Shown here in pieces: positions 30,818 to 39,826 of a DNA stretch of 64,000 nt. The notes under the pieces were generated by a model that searched no databases, was not told where the DNA came from, and saw only the letters and a list, made by a program, of their open reading frames with translations. The position numbers and the translations under genes were made by a program. Within the stretch, counting starts at the first letter, position 1. Every line of letters begins with the position of its first letter. Location of the stretch: contig NZ_FNSR01000001.1 of NCBI RefSeq assembly GCF_900104845.1, forward strand, positions 2,542,001 to 2,606,000. Direction: 5' to 3'. The DNA is from Paraburkholderia caballeronis (lineage in GTDB: Bacteria; Pseudomonadota; Gammaproteobacteria; Burkholderiales; Burkholderiaceae).

Positions 30818-31966
30818 TCAGTGGATCCTGTCGTGCGCGTCCGGCGGGCGCGACGCGGGCGCGGACTTCGCAACGGACGGCACGCCGGACGGTTTTGCGC
30901 TCACCTTGGGTTTCGCGGGCGCACGGCGCCTTGTGCCGCCATCGACACCGCCATCGACACCGTCATCGCCCGTATCGTACCCGTCCCGCGCCGCGCGCGG
31001 CAGATAACGCCGTCCGCGCGCGAGTTCGACCGCCTGCCACGACAGCAGCGCAAGACAGCCGAAGATCACCTCGCGCACCCGCTTCACGAGCGCGAGCGAC
31101 AGCGCGACCTGATGATCGACGCCGAACAGCTGCGCGAGCAGCACCACCGCCGCCTCCTGCACGCCAAGCCCCGCCGGCACCATGAACGCCGCATGCCGCA
31201 CCGCCTGCGTGAGCGCCTCGATCGCGAGCGCGCCGCCGACCGACACCGGATGGCCGAGCAGTTGCAGCGCCCACCACGTCTCGAACGCGCCGGCCATATA
31301 ACCGCCAAGCTGCCACAGGAACGCGCGCAGCAGCAGGCCGGTACGCGACATCAGCGCGTCGATATCGGCGTCGAGCCGCCCGCCGTCGATCCCTTGCAGC
31401 AGCGGATGCGACGCCCCGAGCAGCCGCGCCGCCCACCGCTCGATCGCATGGAAGAGGCCGCCGCGACGCAGCAGCACGGCGAGCACCACCGGCACCGGCA
31501 ACGACAGCAGCAGCGCGAGCCCGACCGTGCGCAGCACGCCGGACTCGCCGGTCGCCGCGACGATCAGCACGAGCCCGAGCGCGGAGAACGCATACTGGAC
31601 CGCGATCGTCACCAGCACCTCGACGATCACCGATGCGCTGACGACACTCGCGTCGTCATGCTTCCAGCGCGCGAGCCGGATGCCGACGATCTCGCCGCCG
31701 ATGCCCGCGACCGGCAGCAGCCGGCTCACCGCCTCGCGCACGGTCGCGGCCCACCACAGGAACGCGAGCGACACGCGGCGGTCGAGCAGCAGCCGCCACG
31801 CGTGCGCGTCGAGCACGAGCGGCAATGCGTGGAACGGCACGAGCCACAGCAGCGCCGGACCGGCGGCGCCGATCACGTGCATCACGTCGGCGGCGCCGTC
31901 GCGGACGATCAGCGCGATCAGGATCGCGATGCCGACCGGCAGCCCCGCCCACTGCAACCACTTCAT
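30818..31966 (-). CDS. HpnL-like integral membrane protein (LPG synthase TM-like family)
   Basis: A 382-residue inner-membrane protein with about seven to eight hydrophobic segments, related to the YbhN/UPF0104 and lysylphosphatidylglycerol synthase transmembrane family. Characteristic stretches are LLPVAGIGGEIVGIRLARWK near residue 90 and AAFMVPAGLGVQEAAVVLLAQLFG near 270. In hopanoid clusters this family is called HpnL and is proposed to help move hopanoids or lipids between membranes. Residues 335-382 form a polar Lys/Pro/Asp tail. Its first 4 bases overlap hpnK (ATGA), so it belongs to the same operon. Confidence 0.87.
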   Translation of the reverse strand: MKWLQWAGLPVGIAILIALIVRDGAADVMHVIGAAGPALLWLVPFHALPLVLDAHAWRLLLDRRVSLAFLWWAATVREAVSRLLPVAGIGGEIVGIRLARWKHDDASVVSASVIVEVLVTIAVQYAFSALGLVLIVAATGESGVLRTVGLALLLSLPVPVVLAVLLRRGGLFHAIERWAARLLGASHPLLQGIDGGRLDADIDALMSRTGLLLRAFLWQLGGYMAGAFETWWALQLLGHPVSVGGALAIEALTQAVRHAAFMVPAGLGVQEAAVVLLAQLFGVDHQVALSLALVKRVREVIFGCLALLSWQAVELARGRRYLPRAARDGYDTGDDGVDGGVDGGTRRRAPAKPKVSAKPSGVPSVAKSAPASRPPDAHDRIH

Positions 31967-32826
31967 GACGGTAACGCTCCCCGTTCGGGCGCCTGGGCGC
32001 GAGCCGCGCCCGCCGGCGGAAACACATCCGCGAACCCGCCGCGCACGATGCCCGCCGCGTCGAGCGCGGCCGCCACGCGCGGCGACAGCAGCGCCGCCAG
32101 TTCGTCCTCCGGGCGGTACGCGTGCATCGTCGGCGTGACCGGGCCGTCGCCGGCGATGGCCGGATGGCTGTAGATCTCGCCGACGCCGGGCGGCAGATGC
32201 GCGAGCGCGTCGAGCCACGCGGCTTCGTCCATCGCTCCGGTGTTCGCGATGCCGACCACGTAGTCGTTGTGCGCGATGCCCGCGCGGCGCAGCCGCGCGC
32301 GCACGAGCCCGATCCACGGACGCAGCCACCACGGCGCATTCGCCTCGCACGGCAGGCGCACCGCGCGCAGCCCGTAGTCGCGGCCGATCCGCACGATCAT
32401 CGCGAGCACGGTCGGGTGCAGGTGGAAGTGCTTGTGCGTATTCACGTGATCGAGCGCGAGGCCCGTCGTCGCGAACGCGTCGAACTGCGCGCGGATTTCC
32501 CGCGCGAGCTGCGCGCGCACATGCGGCAGCAGGAAAAAACGAAAGCCGTCCCGCGCCATCCGGTCGCCGAAGCGCCCGCTTTCGTCGACCAGCGCCGGGA
32601 TGTGCGCGGGAGGCAGCATCGCGGGGCCGTCCGCGAGCACCAGATGCAGCCCGACGCGCAGACGCGGCAGACGCCGTGCGCGCTCGACCGCGTCGCTTGC
32701 GGCCGGCGCGCCGACCATCAGGCTCGCGGCAGTCAGCACGCCGTCGCAATGCGCGCGCTCGACCGCAATATTCACGCGCTCGTGCAGCCCGAAGTCGTCC
32801 GCGGTGACAATCAGCGTGCGGGTCAT
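31963..32826 (-). CDS. hpnK: Hopanoid biosynthesis deacetylase HpnK
   Basis: A 287-residue YdjC/ChbG-family carbohydrate deacetylase. The catalytic/metal residues are visible as TADDFG at residues 8-13, HLVLADGPAM near 60 and DHVNTHKHFHLHP near 125. In hopanoid producers HpnK removes the acetyl group from N-acetylglucosaminyl-bacteriohopanetetrol made by HpnI. It overlaps hpnJ upstream by a single base at the stop/start junction and the HpnL-like gene downstream by 4 bp, so the genes are tightly coupled. The symbol rests on the neighbouring hpnJ. Confidence 0.9.
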   Translation of the reverse strand: MTRTLIVTADDFGLHERVNIAVERAHCDGVLTAASLMVGAPAASDAVERARRLPRLRVGLHLVLADGPAMLPPAHIPALVDESGRFGDRMARDGFRFFLLPHVRAQLAREIRAQFDAFATTGLALDHVNTHKHFHLHPTVLAMIVRIGRDYGLRAVRLPCEANAPWWLRPWIGLVRARLRRAGIAHNDYVVGIANTGAMDEAAWLDALAHLPPGVGEIYSHPAIAGDGPVTPTMHAYRPEDELAALLSPRVAAALDAAGIVRGGFADVFPPAGAARAQAPERGALPS

Positions 32827-34247
32827 CACGCCTCGTGCGCGCGCAGGAAGCGGAAGAACTCGACGCCTTCGCGCAGGCGTCGCTGCATCATCTCCCAACT
32901 CGTCAGCATCTCGCGCACGATCTCCCAGATCTTCGACGGCCGGAAGTAGAACTCGCGGTAGAACGCCTCAAGCTGGTGATAGATGTCCTCGCGCGACAGA
33001 TGCGGATAACCGATCGCCGCCAGTTGAACCCCTTCCTTGCTCACCAGGTTGATGACCTTGTTCTCTTCGGGCCAGCCGTTCTCCACCGCCTGCCTGTAGA
33101 GCGTCGTGCCCGGATACGGCGCGGCCAGCGACACCTGGATCGTGTGCGGATTGATTTCCTTCGCGTAGTCGATCGTCTTGCGGATCGTGTCCTGCGTCTC
33201 GCCCGGCAGCCCGAGAATGAACGTGCCGTGAATCTTGATGCCGAGCTTGTGGCAGTCCGCGTTGAAGCGGCGCGCGAAATCCGTGCGCAAGCCCTTCTTG
33301 ATGTTGACCAGAATCTGGTCGTCGCCGGACTCGTAACCGACCAGCAGCAATCGCAGACCGTTGTCCTTCATGACCTTCAGCGTGTCGTACGGCACATTCG
33401 CCTTCGCGTTGCACGACCATGTGACGCCGAGCTTGCCCAACCCGCGCGCGATCTCCTCGACGCGCGGCAGGTCGTCGGTGAAGGTGTCGTCGTCGAACAT
33501 GATCTCCTTCACTTCCGGCAGGTTGTCGCGAATCCACGTCACCTCTTCGAGCACGCTCGCGACCGAACGCGTGCGGTAACGATGGCCGCCGACCGTCTGC
33601 GGCCACAGGCAGAACGTGCAGCGCGACTTGCAGCCGCGTCCGGTGTAGATCGACACGTATGGATAGTTCAGATAGCCGATGAAGTAGTTTTTGATTTTCA
33701 GGTCGCGCTTGTAGACCGGCGCGACGAACGGCAGTTCGTCCATGTTCTCGATCATCGGCCGCGCCGCGTTGTGCTCGATCGAGCCGTCCTGCGCGCGATA
33801 CGACAGGCCGAGAATCTCGCTGAACGGCCTGCCTTCCGCGATCTCCTGGCAGGTGTAGTCGAACTCCTCGCGGCACACGAAGTCGATCGCGCCGGTTGCG
33901 GTCAGCGAGCTGTGCGGATCGACCGCGACCTTCGCGCCGACCATCCCGATCAGCGTCGCCGGACGGCGCTTCTTCAGCTCCTGTGCGAACATCGCGTCGC
34001 TCGGGAACGACGGCGTACTCGTGTGGACGATCACGAGGTCGTAGTCGTCCGCGATCCTCAGCGTATCCGCGACCGACAGGCCATCGGCCGGCGCGTCGAG
34101 CACGCGGCTGCCGGGGACCATCGCGGCGGGCTGCGCGAGCCACGTCGGATACCAGAACGAACGGATCTCGCGTTTCGCCTGGTAGCGCGAGCCAGCGCCG
34201 CCGTCGAAGCCGTCGTACGAAGGGGCCTGCAAAAACAGCGTTTTCAT
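32826..34247 (-). CDS. hpnJ: Hopanoid biosynthesis radical SAM protein HpnJ
   Basis: A 473-residue B12-binding-type radical SAM protein. The N-terminal half resembles a cobalamin-binding fold (VIVHTSTPSFPSDAMFAQ; IGMVGAKVAVDP). The 4Fe-4S motif is GRGCKSRCTFCLWPQ near residue 205 (CxxxCxxC). The C-terminal part (YREFYFRPSKIWEIVREM) is typical of HpnJ. HpnJ is needed for the cyclitol ether head group of bacteriohopanepolyols, acting by ring contraction of the glucosaminyl form. It appears intact, although the gene that should supply its pathway upstream (hpnI) is broken here. Confidence 0.93.
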   Translation of the reverse strand: MKTLFLQAPSYDGFDGGAGSRYQAKREIRSFWYPTWLAQPAAMVPGSRVLDAPADGLSVADTLRIADDYDLVIVHTSTPSFPSDAMFAQELKKRRPATLIGMVGAKVAVDPHSSLTATGAIDFVCREEFDYTCQEIAEGRPFSEILGLSYRAQDGSIEHNAARPMIENMDELPFVAPVYKRDLKIKNYFIGYLNYPYVSIYTGRGCKSRCTFCLWPQTVGGHRYRTRSVASVLEEVTWIRDNLPEVKEIMFDDDTFTDDLPRVEEIARGLGKLGVTWSCNAKANVPYDTLKVMKDNGLRLLLVGYESGDDQILVNIKKGLRTDFARRFNADCHKLGIKIHGTFILGLPGETQDTIRKTIDYAKEINPHTIQVSLAAPYPGTTLYRQAVENGWPEENKVINLVSKEGVQLAAIGYPHLSREDIYHQLEAFYREFYFRPSKIWEIVREMLTSWEMMQRRLREGVEFFRFLRAHEA

Positions 34248-34296
34248 CGGGTGCGGACTCCGACAACGGATTGTGGGTACAGGGTATTCGATCGAA

Positions 34297-34505
34297 CGGT
34301 TCGGCGCCGCATAAAGGCTTTAGTACGCTGACCGGCGCGGCGGCGTTCACTGCGCGCGCCGCGCGGCCCGGCGCACGTGCGCGGCGCAACCGAGGCGCGG
34401 CATTGTCAGCGCCGCGCAGATCGCATACGGCGTAGCCGCGTTGCACAGCGCGAACAGCAGCCACCAGAACGACCGAAGCAGCGACAGCCACAGCGACGCC
34501 GTCAT
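34297..34505 (-). pseudogene. hpnI: Truncated, frameshifted hpnI (hopanoid glycosyltransferase) remnant
   Basis: Beginning at the ATG at 34505, one frame encodes a hydrophobic N-terminal segment (SLLRSFWWLLFALCNAATPY) typical of HpnI membrane anchors, and stops at 34347. The continuation is found in another frame: APVSVLKPLCGAEP, the very conserved start of the HpnI glycosyltransferase domain, ending at about 34297. After that motif nothing resembles the remaining 300 or so residues of HpnI before hpnJ begins at 34247. The gene therefore has at least one frameshift plus a large 3' deletion. Confidence 0.78.
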
Positions 34506-35449
34506 GCGCCGCCCTCCGGTGCCTTCTCGGCCGATGACGAGCGGCGGGATGCGCCGGCGCTGCCGCCGCCGCAAGCGTCCTTCGTCCATGCCGAGGCGGG
34601 CCGGATGCCCGCGCTGACCGGCTCGCGCGCTACGCTTCGTACCCTATGCGCACCGTCCTGCATTCCGCAAATGCCGTTATGCATCGCCGCGACGTTCGAG
34701 CGATCGAACGATTATCGGCACGCCGATCGCGTAGAAAATGATCCAACGCAGCCGTGTCCGTCATGTGCATATACAGCACGCATTGACCTGAACTCGATGT
34801 GTGATCGCACCGCCGACCGACCGCGAAAAGTTTAGCAGCAGCACTGCTTTCGATGACGCCGAAACCGCACGCGTCAGTGCTGCGTCAGCATGCACCCACG
34901 GCCGCCTTTCGGTTTTCATCGAACCGACAACAAACCGTCAATCGCGGGAAATAAAAACGACGGGGAACCGTGGGAGCACGCGCGTCGCGCGCGAAGGGCC
35001 GCGACGCATCCGGCATCGTCCGGGTGTGTTCTGCGCAGCCGACCTGCGCGTGACGACAGCGGAGCGCGCGGCGCGGCAACGCGGCGCTTCGCGTGCGATC
35101 GATCGACGTCGCGCGCGAACCGGGTTGCCGTGTCGCCAGCGTGCGCGAGCCGGTCCGCGAGGTCGGTGCGGCGGCTAACAGTTCGACAGGCGGCGCTCGA
35201 TGTCTGCAATCCGCGCCCGCGTGTCGCGCGACGATGCTACTGCTTCGTCATGCGATCGAAGCCGGAAGCCTCGCATCGCCCGGCAGACCGGCGCGATACG
35301 GCGCGTCGGCGGCCGCCGCAGACCCTGCCGCGTGTGTGGATTACGAAACGCCGTCAGCACGAACCGGACGCGTTTGGCACAATGGCCGCTGCTCCCGCCC
35401 GCGCGGCCCGCAACGCGGGTCGCCGGCCACAACGAATTCCGGCCCCGCC
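34506..35449. other. Long region without a recognisable gene
   Basis: About 940 bp between the hpnI remnant and the flavin monooxygenase gene. No frame has family resemblance or a good ribosome site. A CACAAT box at about 35380, 65-70 bp before the monooxygenase ATG, might be a -10 element. The stretch is next to a deleted gene and may be decayed coding sequence. Confidence 0.45.
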
Positions 35450-36445
35450 ATGATCCCGTTCTCCGTCCTCGACCTGTCTCCGATCCCCGCCGGCTCGCAT
35501 GCCGGCGTCGCGCTGCGCAATACGCTCGACCTCGCGCAGCACGCCGAACGCTGGCGCTACCACCGCTACTGGCTCGCCGAGCATCACAACATGACCGGCA
35601 TCGCGAGCGCGGCCACGTCGGTCGTGATCGGCTTCGTCGCGGGCGGCACGCAAACGATCCGCGTCGGCTCGGGCGGCATCATGCTGCCGAACCACGCGCC
35701 GCTGCTGATCGCCGAGCAGTTCGGCACGCTGGAGGCGCTGTACCCCGGGCGCATCGACCTCGGCCTCGGCCGCGCGCCCGGCACCGACCAGACGACCGCG
35801 CGCGCGATGCGCCGCGATCTTCAGGCGAGCGCCGAATCGTTCCCGGACGACGTGGTCGAATTGCAGCGGTTCTTCTCGGACCCGGTCGACGGCCAGCGCG
35901 TGCGCGCGGTGCCGGGCGCGGGGCTGAACGTGCCGCTGTACATCCTCGGTTCGAGCCTGTACGGCGCGCAACTCGCGGCCGCGCTCGGGCTGCCGTTCGC
36001 GTTCGCGTCGCACTTCGCTCCCGATCATCTGCTGACCGCGCTGCGGCTGTATCGCACGCAGTTCCGTCCGTCCGCGACGCTCGCGAAGCCGCATGCGATG
36101 GTCGGCGTCAACGTGTTCGCCGCGGACAGCGACGACGAAGCGCGTTTTCTGTTCACGTCGTTGCAGCAGCAGTTCGTGAATCTGCGGCGCGGCACGCCGG
36201 GACAACTACCGCCGCCGGTCGGGAAGATCGACGCGAGCGACTTCGAGCTGGCGGGTGTTGCGCATTCGCTCGCGTGCTCGGTGATCGGCGATCGCGACGC
36301 GGTGCGTGCGGGTCTGGAGTCGGTGATTGCGCAGACTGAAGCGGATGAGTTGATCGTCACCGCGCAGATTTATGACCATGCGGCTCGGCTGCGGTCGTTT
36401 GAGATTACCGCGCAGGTGCGGGATGAGATGGGGGCGGCGGGGTGA
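35450..36445 (+). CDS. LLM-class flavin-dependent monooxygenase (luciferase-like)
   Basis: A 331-residue protein of the bacterial luciferase-like superfamily, group 1 (YhbW-like). It opens [15 protein letters not shown] and has [15 protein letters not shown] near residue 45, [20 protein letters not shown] near 78, [14 protein letters not shown] near 105, and [22 protein letters not shown] near 165, which bind FMN and form the barrel. The oxidised substrate is unknown. It is intact, monocistronic and followed by accessory DNA. Confidence 0.92.
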   Translation: MIPFSVLDLSPIPAGSHAGVALRNTLDLAQHAERWRYHRYWLAEHHNMTGIASAATSVVIGFVAGGTQTIRVGSGGIMLPNHAPLLIAEQFGTLEALYPGRIDLGLGRAPGTDQTTARAMRRDLQASAESFPDDVVELQRFFSDPVDGQRVRAVPGAGLNVPLYILGSSLYGAQLAAALGLPFAFASHFAPDHLLTALRLYRTQFRPSATLAKPHAMVGVNVFAADSDDEARFLFTSLQQQFVNLRRGTPGQLPPPVGKIDASDFELAGVAHSLACSVIGDRDAVRAGLESVIAQTEADELIVTAQIYDHAARLRSFEITAQVRDEMGAAG

Positions 36446-36985
36446 GCGGGCGGTTCGTTTTTCGTTATGCGAATGAGCGGGCCGGTCGGTGCGCTGGCTA
36501 GCGCGTCGTTGCGGCGCGGCGGTGCGTATCGGCATCAGGCTGATAACTCGCCGCTCGCCACTGGGCCGGCTCCGCGGCCCCTCTCTCAGCAGCGCCACAT
36601 GAAATGTCTGCGGGCCGTGCATCGGCGGCGCACGGCCGGAGTCTGCGAATTCCACCGGCGCTGCGTGTTTTTTACACAGATTCGGCCGAACTACGACGGA
36701 TGACGACCGTCACGGCCCGACCCGTCGTCGCCACGGCACAGATATCCGGCTGAGCCGATAAGTCCAAGTCGTCTCTCGTTAAGCTTTGCTCGCAGAAGGT
36801 GCCTGCGCAACGTCCCCTTTTGTCCGGCCACCGCTTTATGCGATCAGCGTATGAGACCGAGCCCTGGAACCACTCGTCGGTCGGCGGCACGCGACCCGTT
36901 TCCGACATTCGACTCGTTGAACTCGTCGCCATGAAGCGGTCGTGCACTATGCAAAAGTAGTCGACTGGGTTGGGCTCGGAAGTAT
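36446..36985. other. Left boundary region of the accessory islet
   Basis: The 540 bp hold no intact gene. They contain the decayed hydrolase fragment at 36590-36667, after which composition becomes less GC-rich up to the tetR gene. Confidence 0.5.
36590..36667 (-). pseudogene. Decayed 3'-end fragment of an alpha/beta hydrolase gene
   Basis: Read on the minus strand this encodes HAAPVEFADSGRAPPM then HGPQTFHVALL, matching HATLVEFPDFGHAPQM then QDPQAFHAALL at the end of the intact hydrolase at 44606-45655. At DNA level I count 62 identities in 78 ungapped positions against 44642-44719, most differences being transitions. Nothing upstream of it continues the gene. It is in the same orientation as the intact copy 8 kb away. 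Confidence 0.8.
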
Positions 36986-37579
36986 CTATTTTCTTGGTAG
37001 TCGGGAAGTGCATCGACGCTCGCCGATACCATCGAAGAACAGGCCGACCAGGTGGGCGATACGCGGTTTTGGCTTGCCGTTCCTTTCGACGGCGAGCGAA
37101 GTCGCTGTCGCAACCCACACCAGATCGTCGAAGCTGATATCAGGTCGGATGACCCTTGCGTTTTGAGCACGACCAAGCAGACGCTTGCCCTCCTCGGTCG
37201 TCGCGTGGCAGCCCGGCGTGCCGGTCTGTAGAACCGTTGCAAGCGACGCTGCGAAACCGCGATAGACAGTCGTGTACAAGACAAGGTCTTCCAGATAGGC
37301 GCGCAAAGCGTCGGCCTCGTCAAGCTTGCCATCTCGTGCGCGACTTGCTTGCGCGAGTGACAGGAAGCGGGCGCTGTAGGTGGCCGCCAATAGCTCTTCC
37401 CGCGTGGGAAATCGCCGATAGAGCGTCCCAATGCCGACGCCCGCTCGCTTGGCGACATCTTCAAATGCGGCGCCTGCGCCGCGCTCCAGAAATACTTCTT
37501 CGGCCGCAGCGAGGATGCGTTCGCGGTTTTTCTGCGCATCAGCGCGCAGCGGCGTTTCGTCGATCAAAATTTTTCTCAT
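36986..37579 (-). CDS. TetR-family transcriptional regulator
   Basis: A 197-residue TetR/AcrR-type repressor. The helix-turn-helix lies at residues 18-62 (NRERILAAAEEVFLERGAGAAFEDVAKRAG split over VGIGTLYRRFPTREELL). The C-terminal ligand domain is of the type seen in regulators of SDR or efflux genes. It is divergent from the SDR gene at 37657, with only 77 bp between starts, and that gap contains two operator-like palindromes. It probably represses both itself and the SDR gene. Confidence 0.93.
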   Translation of the reverse strand: MRKILIDETPLRADAQKNRERILAAAEEVFLERGAGAAFEDVAKRAGVGIGTLYRRFPTREELLAATYSARFLSLAQASRARDGKLDEADALRAYLEDLVLYTTVYRGFAASLATVLQTGTPGCHATTEEGKRLLGRAQNARVIRPDISFDDLVWVATATSLAVERNGKPKPRIAHLVGLFFDGIGERRCTSRLPRK

Positions 37580-37585
37580 GCCGGC

Positions 37586-37636
37586 TTGTTAAGTGGAGGA
37601 TACCTCCATATGATAAGTGGATCAATCCTCCACTTA
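37586..37636 (+). promoter_or_regulatory. Promoter of the SDR gene with two TetR-type operators
   Basis: A -35 box TTGTTA (37586-37591) and a -10 box TATGAT (37609-37614) are 17 bp apart. Inside the spacer lies palindrome 1, tggagg-ata-cctcca (37594-37608). Directly downstream lies palindrome 2, taagtgga-N7-tccactta (37614-37636). Both sites begin TAAGTGGA. Binding at either would block the promoter, the expected mode of a TetR repressor. Confidence 0.75.
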
Positions 37637-37656
37637 ATGCAAAAGGGGCAGACAAA

Positions 37657-38400
37657 ATGGCAAATCGGTTCGAAAACAAGGTCGTGGTGATCACGGGCGG
37701 CAGCGACGGCATCGGCCTCGCTACCGCGACCCTGTTTGCAAGGGAAGGCGCGCACGTCTACATCACGGGTCGTCGGCAGGCTCAGTTGGCCGAGGCGCTG
37801 AAAGAGATCGGCGCCGGAGTCATTGGCGTCCAAGGGGACGTCGGCAAGGTCGCCGACCTTGACCGGCTGTATGCGCGTATCCAGCGCGATCACGGCAGGG
37901 TCGACGTCGTGTTTGCCAATGCGGGCATTTCCGAATCCGCACAGATCGGTGAGATCGAGGAAGAGCACTTCGATCGATTGTTCAGCACGAACGTGAAGGG
38001 CCTGGTCTTCACCGTGCAGAAGGCGCTGCCGCTGATGACCGCTGGCGGCACGGTTATCCTTGCGGGATCAGGGGCGGGCAGCAAGGGATTCCCCAACCTG
38101 TCAATCTACAGCGCGACGAAGGCGGCGATCCGTTCGCTCGCACGCACCTGGACGACCGACCTCAAGACCCGGGGCATTCGCGTGAACGTTGTGTCTCCCG
38201 GCGCGATTCTGACGCCGGCAATGGAGACCTATCTGAAGGCCAACGCGGCGGCCGAGGAAGCATTGAAGCAGGCGACGCCCTTCGGCAGGCTCGGTCATAC
38301 CGATGAAGTCGCCAAGGCCGTACTGTTCCTGGCCTCAAGCGAAAGCAGCTTTGTGGCAGGCGACGAACTCTTTGTCGATGGTGGCTTCGTGGCGGTCTGA
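37657..38400 (+). CDS. SDR family oxidoreductase (classical)
   Basis: A 247-residue classical short-chain dehydrogenase. The cofactor motif TGGSDGIGLA is at residues 12-21, FANAGI near 88, a catalytic Ser in LAGSGAGSKG near 135, YSATKAAI with Tyr/Lys near 150 and NVVSPGAI near 180. It ends with the common VDGG. Of the kind often annotated as 3-oxoacyl reductase-like or glucose dehydrogenase-like; the substrate is not readable. The start at 37657 follows aggggca. It is controlled by the divergent TetR, as indicated by the operators. Confidence 0.93.
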   Translation: MANRFENKVVVITGGSDGIGLATATLFAREGAHVYITGRRQAQLAEALKEIGAGVIGVQGDVGKVADLDRLYARIQRDHGRVDVVFANAGISESAQIGEIEEEHFDRLFSTNVKGLVFTVQKALPLMTAGGTVILAGSGAGSKGFPNLSIYSATKAAIRSLARTWTTDLKTRGIRVNVVSPGAILTPAMETYLKANAAAEEALKQATPFGRLGHTDEVAKAVLFLASSESSFVAGDELFVDGGFVAV

Positions 38401-38458
38401 GCACTGATTATCGCCGTCACCAATTGCCGGAAAGCGGCCCTTGGCGACTGGCAGCTTC

Positions 38459-38533
38459 TGGCCGACTAGTGCCCGACGACCGCGCGGCCACCGCCTCGGC
38501 CAGATGCTCGATGCGAAAGGCATAAAGCGACCC
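38459..38533 (+). repeat. 75-bp direct repeat, left copy
   Basis: Begins tggccgactagtgcccgacg and ends aaagcgaccc. The right copy at 39912-39986 differs at about two positions. The two copies bracket the gene at 38783-39826. No tRNA or known attachment sequence is recognised in it. Confidence 0.9.
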
Positions 38534-38732
38534 GTTGCTGCCGGTCGCCATGTTGCGGCCCGCACGTCACCCTTCGGAGTAGAGCGGTCGTTCGAGCGGC
38601 AAATTCGCTGGGGAGTTATCTGCCAAGGCCAACGCTCGGCAGGCGAAGATGATGAGCCGCCCCTGCCTCATCTCACCATGTCAACTGGGGCGCGGCAACA
38701 CGCCGTCTCAAATCCATATGTCGCGGTTCAAA

Positions 38733-38738
38733 TATAAT
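38733..38738 (+). promoter_or_regulatory. -10 box for the coiled-coil protein gene
   Basis: A perfect TATAAT in a locally AT-rich stretch, 45 bp before the ATG at 38783. No good -35 box is seen at the right distance. Confidence 0.4.
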
Positions 38739-38782
38739 TGTCGACCTTTGAACGATTGCATAGATAGCCATCTACGTAAGAT

Positions 38783-39826
38783 ATGCCAAAGTCATTCCGA
38801 AGAAACAGAAAGCGCCAAGTCGTCGCCCAGACAAGTCCGGTGCAAAAAATGACCGTGGGGACTAATTCGCCATCGCGCGCGCTCAAAGGCAACGCGATCG
38901 ACACGTGGGTCGCTCGCGCGTCAGGGATGGCAACTGTTGGAACATTAGCCCTAGCGGGGTTCGGCTATTTTTACACCGTGCTACCAGTGTTTCAAAATCA
39001 AAAGCTTCAAGAGGACAACGCCAAACTTCAACTCGACAATGAAGCAGCTGAAAAACGAAACAAGGCACAGCTTCAACGGCAGGATGAGCTCGCGAAGAAG
39101 ACCCTGCAAATGCAAGTGGAGCTCGAAAACCAAAAAACTGCACTAAATCTAGCTTCGAAGAACGCAGCCAATGCGATAGTTCGCGAAGAAAGTGCCGTTC
39201 GCCAAGCAGCGGAGGCCAGTTCACAGATGAAAGCGCAGTACGCTGACCTAGACAAAGCGCGGGTGAAGCTTGCGATCACCCACCTTGAGACAGTTCTCGT
39301 CTTCAAGGACATCAACGCCAACGAAAAGTTTTCTAGCGCGGTTTATCTTGAGGGCGACGACGCGACATTTATCAAAGCAGCAAAGGATGCATGGCCGAGT
39401 CCGTTCCCCATCATCTCGAGCGCTTGGAACGAAGCATCCCAAGACAAGACCGTCCCCTTCGCATATTTTCAGCGTCTTCGCGTTGCCATCGACGAGCACG
39501 CGGATCAGCTAACCTGCACAAAGCCGGATCTCGACTCGCTCGCAAACCAGTACGATGTGGAGCGGAAAGCTGTTCTTGATGGGCTTGAAAAGAAATCCAA
39601 GGATGAGCTTGAGAGACAACGCGTCGAAGCCGAAAGAAATGGAAAAAAACTGTTGATCGAGCCGGATATAATCCCGCGGTTCGAGCAGCAGTTCAAGATT
39701 ACGGATATGTATTCTCTCAGGAAAAAATATCGAGAGACTATGATTGACGCGGCAACGCCATGCACGAAAAAGCTTTCCGAGTTCATGAAAAAACTCCCCC
39801 TCGAATTCGGCGTCGATCCTGTCTAG
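38783..39826 (+). CDS. Single-pass membrane protein with long coiled coil, unknown function
   Basis: A 347-residue protein not recognised as a known family. Residues 1-45 are basic and Ser/Thr-rich. A single hydrophobic segment at about 47-70 (GMATVGTLALAGFGYFYTVL) is followed by a charged helical region of about 100 residues rich in Lys, Gln, Glu and Asn, predicted to be coiled coil (about 75-170). Then comes a globular C-terminal part with VYLEGDDATFIKAAKDAW and two Cys (Cys245 and Cys331). Topology suggests an inner-membrane anchor with a large C-terminal domain. The gene is visibly less GC-rich than its surroundings, lies between 75-bp direct repeats and looks recently acquired. The ribosome site is weak, so the start may be elsewhere within the first 25 residues. 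Confidence 0.75.
   Translation: MPKSFRRNRKRQVVAQTSPVQKMTVGTNSPSRALKGNAIDTWVARASGMATVGTLALAGFGYFYTVLPVFQNQKLQEDNAKLQLDNEAAEKRNKAQLQRQDELAKKTLQMQVELENQKTALNLASKNAANAIVREESAVRQAAEASSQMKAQYADLDKARVKLAITHLETVLVFKDINANEKFSSAVYLEGDDATFIKAAKDAWPSPFPIISSAWNEASQDKTVPFAYFQRLRVAIDEHADQLTCTKPDLDSLANQYDVERKAVLDGLEKKSKDELERQRVEAERNGKKLLIEPDIIPRFEQQFKITDMYSLRKKYRETMIDAATPCTKKLSEFMKKLPLEFGVDPV

Larger units (their letters stand above)
38401..38782. other. Intergenic region with a 75-bp repeat copy
   Basis: No gene is seen. It holds the left copy of the 75-bp direct repeat (38459-38533) and, towards the end, the promoter-like TATAAT for the following gene. The segments around 38425-38460 resemble parts of the sequence near 40050-40075 (ggcgactggc), suggesting a family of dispersed non-coding elements. 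Confidence 0.5.

Noticed and set aside
34506..35449. Frames that might extend the flavin monooxygenase upstream to 35093
   Set aside because: The extension is Arg-rich and unlike the family; the enzyme begins properly at [11 protein letters not shown] (35450).
38534..38852. Short plus-strand frames between the SDR and the coiled-coil gene
   Set aside because: No family resemblance or ribosome site; they overlap the repeat and promoter region.
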